Both the position numbers and the translations under genes were made by a program. Of a DNA stretch of 64,000 nucleotides, positions 62,190 through 64,000 are shown piece by piece. The notes beneath the pieces were generated by a model, which saw nothing but the letters and a program-made list of their open reading frames with translations, was not told the origin of the DNA and did not search any database. The stretch lies in NCBI RefSeq assembly GCF_038396675.1, contig NC_088934.1:6028501-6092500 (forward strand), in the 5' to 3' direction. Source of the stretch: Hydra vulgaris. Taxonomy: Eukaryota; Cnidaria; Hydrozoa; Anthoathecata; Hydridae. Every line of letters starts with the position of its first letter. The stretch's first letter is position 1.

Positions 62190-63990
62190 TTTCAACAGAG
62201 CAATTGCATTTGCAGACAAAATAGCTCTTTTGAACTGTTTGTTGTATGGTATTGAGCGAATAAAGGAAACGCTAGCTCTTTAGAACAGTGCCCATTATAG
62301 TATTTGTAGAAAAAAGAAAGAGAAGCAATGTTACGACGATGAGATAATGGTTCGAGGTTTGCTGCAAGAGTAGGTCCAACTATGTTTACAATGCCTTTTT
62401 GCACCTTGTCTTAGAGGGAAAGGGCATCGTTGGGAGATCCACTCCAGATATTGCAACAGTATTCCGTACAAGGACAAATAGGAGATTTGTAAAGATAAAG
62501 AACAAAATCTTGAATAAGAGAGTGGCGAGCACGATAAAGAGATGCAACTTTAGCAGATGCTAATTTTGCAATCAATTTAATATATGGTTTCCAAAAATAA
62601 TCGGAAGAGTTTATACTAGAAGGTGAAGGGTAGATAACTCATCGAGTACATTATTGTTCATAAATATTGCAACTGAAAGATCTAGATTGTTGCAATAATA
62701 ATTAGCTAAAAAAAGTTATCTGAGTTAAAGCTTACCAGCCATGAGAGCCCCATGCTGTTGCAAAAGTAAGATTCTTTTCGAGCTCAAATTCTAAAAGAGA
62801 TTCTTTTCGAGCTCAAATCAGAGAGTGTTGGCTTTTTCTCAAGACAAGAATAAACGATATTATCATCAGCGAACATTGCCACCTTAGATGTAAGAATTTC
62901 TGGGAGATCATTAATGTACGATAGCCTAAGCCTCTCCACATCTATCTAATGCACGATAAAAACTATTAGTAAATGTTGTTAAAAAATCAGCAATAGAACG
63001 AGAAGATTGATATCCATATTGATGATCAGAAAGTAAGTAAATAGATTCAAGATGAGAGACTAAGTGTTTCTTAATTAAAAACTCAAAAACCTTGCTTATT
63101 ATAGAAAGAAAACTAATGGGACGCTTGTGAGACGAGTCAGATCGGTCTCCAGAATTGTTGAAAATAGGATAACAGTTTTCACTTGTTGCACTTGTTAAAT
63201 AGTTTTGAAAGTATAGACGACAGCTCCGGAGAACACTTCTGCAAGACTATAACAGGTATGTTGTTTGGACCATAAGCTGTAGAAAAGACTAAGCAGGAAA
63301 TCACTTTAAATACAGAAGCTGGAATATTGCAAAGTTCAGGCAATGGATTAACCTGCTTGTCGGCTATATCGGGTAGAACACGACTAGTAGAATCAAGAGA
63401 TGATATTGATGAGAAGTTTATAGCAAACAGTTCAGATTTTTCTTTAGGTGAGGTCACAATATCTGAACCATACAAAAGTGGTGGCCATGTTAAAAATTTT
63501 CCAGAGGTCACGAGAGCCTAATTTTTGAGATGAAATACGAGATTTTGTGACCTTTTAATAGCGGGCTTTGGCGTTAGACAAAACCTTTTTATAATGGTTT
63601 CTAGCAGTAGTAAACAGACGTCTGTTTTTTGGAGAATTATCAGTTTTGCTGATAGATATGAAAGTAATGGTTACAAATGGAAATTGCAGCAGCACAATGA
63701 GAGCAAAACTATGGAGAAGAGTAAATCTTGACATTGAATTGTCAGGAGGGAATGAAAGATTCTATATCAATCTATATCGAAGAAGTTACGTAAGAAGCAT
63801 ATTTGTCAGCAGGAAGACGAAAGGTTTCTACCCAAGGGCCATCACAAAGAAAATCATGGATAAAGACTCAGTCAGCTTTAAGGTAGTTGTAATAGGTACG
63901 ATAGTAGGGAGATTCTGATGAATAAAAAGAATGAGATAATAGATTTAGAGAGATCAAACTGTGATAAAAAGCACTTAAGGTTAAATGTGG
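62190..63990 (-). pseudogene. CR1-like non-LTR retrotransposon ORF2 remnant
   Basis: On the minus strand 63179-63511 reads SELFAINFSSISSLDST and AYGPNNIPVIVLQKCSPELS, the N-terminal part of a LINE reverse transcriptase. Near 62200-62404, MQKGIVNIVGPTLAANLEPL and HRRNIASLSFFYKYYNG match the C-terminal end of such ORF2 proteins. Between them the RT frames are heavily decayed. It continues past the window edge. Confidence 0.75.
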
Positions 63991-64000
63991 AGAAATTGAG

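Overview
The window looks like AT-rich genomic DNA from a cnidarian, most likely Hydra. This is inferred from the base composition, the repeat families (hAT, PIF/Harbinger-like, Ty3/gypsy, CR1-like LINE), a TTAGGG-type telomeric tract, and splice-acceptor-like signals in front of most genes. No host gene was recognised. The centre, about 16.3-56.5 kb, is an old endogenous copy of a large Polinton/adintovirus-like DNA virus. It carries the hallmark set: protein-primed family B DNA polymerase, retroviral-type integrase, FtsK/A32-like packaging ATPase, adenain-like cysteine protease, a candidate double jelly-roll major capsid protein, and small very basic virion peptides.

Layout. 1-12.9 kb is layered transposon debris. 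A segment of about 2.9 kb is present twice (1-2918 and 9959-12872), each copy holding a 2.27-kb hAT-like element with the same 8-bp target duplication. 12.8-16.3 kb is a decayed Ty3/gypsy retrotransposon on the minus strand, cut off inside gag where the viral block begins. 16.4-21.7 kb is a minus-strand viral cluster rich in signalling-adaptor folds: a death-effector-domain-like protein with PPxY motifs, a TRAF-like protein (zinc fingers, coiled coil, MATH; now broken), one or two death domains, and two genes with clear small GT-AG introns. 21.7-22.2 kb is a divergent control region with a 116-bp tandem repeat. 22.3-24.3 kb holds plus-strand basic virion proteins and a small paralogous family. 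A 1.3-kb Harbinger-like element interrupts at 24.4-25.8 kb. 25.9-30.5 kb is mainly minus strand (adenain-like protease and unknowns) with a plus-strand exonuclease. 30.8-38.4 kb is plus strand: dUTPase, an intact MATH-domain protein, many small proteins including a cysteine-motif family, and a PIF1-type helicase. 38.5-56.1 kb is plus strand: polymerase, packaging ATPase, integrase, a large probable structural protein, capsid and core peptides. 56.5-64 kb is repeat-rich non-coding DNA with a GC-rich tandem array and a CR1-like LINE relic.

How it fits together. Polymerase, helicase, exonuclease and dUTPase form a replication set. ATPase, protease, capsid and the basic peptides form a virion set; the basic peptides carry evenly spaced sites matching the adenovirus-protease consensus, so protease and substrates are both here. 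The DED, death-domain, TRAF and MATH genes look like a module acting on host TNF-receptor/apoptosis signalling. Most genes in the accessory clusters are preceded by a T-tract, AG and a conserved leader of about 15 nt before ATG. This resembles 3' splice sites and suggests spliced-leader trans-splicing or a shared cis-spliced leader. Polymerase, helicase, ATPase, integrase and capsid all carry nonsense codons or frameshifts, so this copy cannot be autonomous as read, whereas dUTPase, protease, the 31.3-kb MATH gene and the death-fold genes at 17.0 and 19.5 kb are open.
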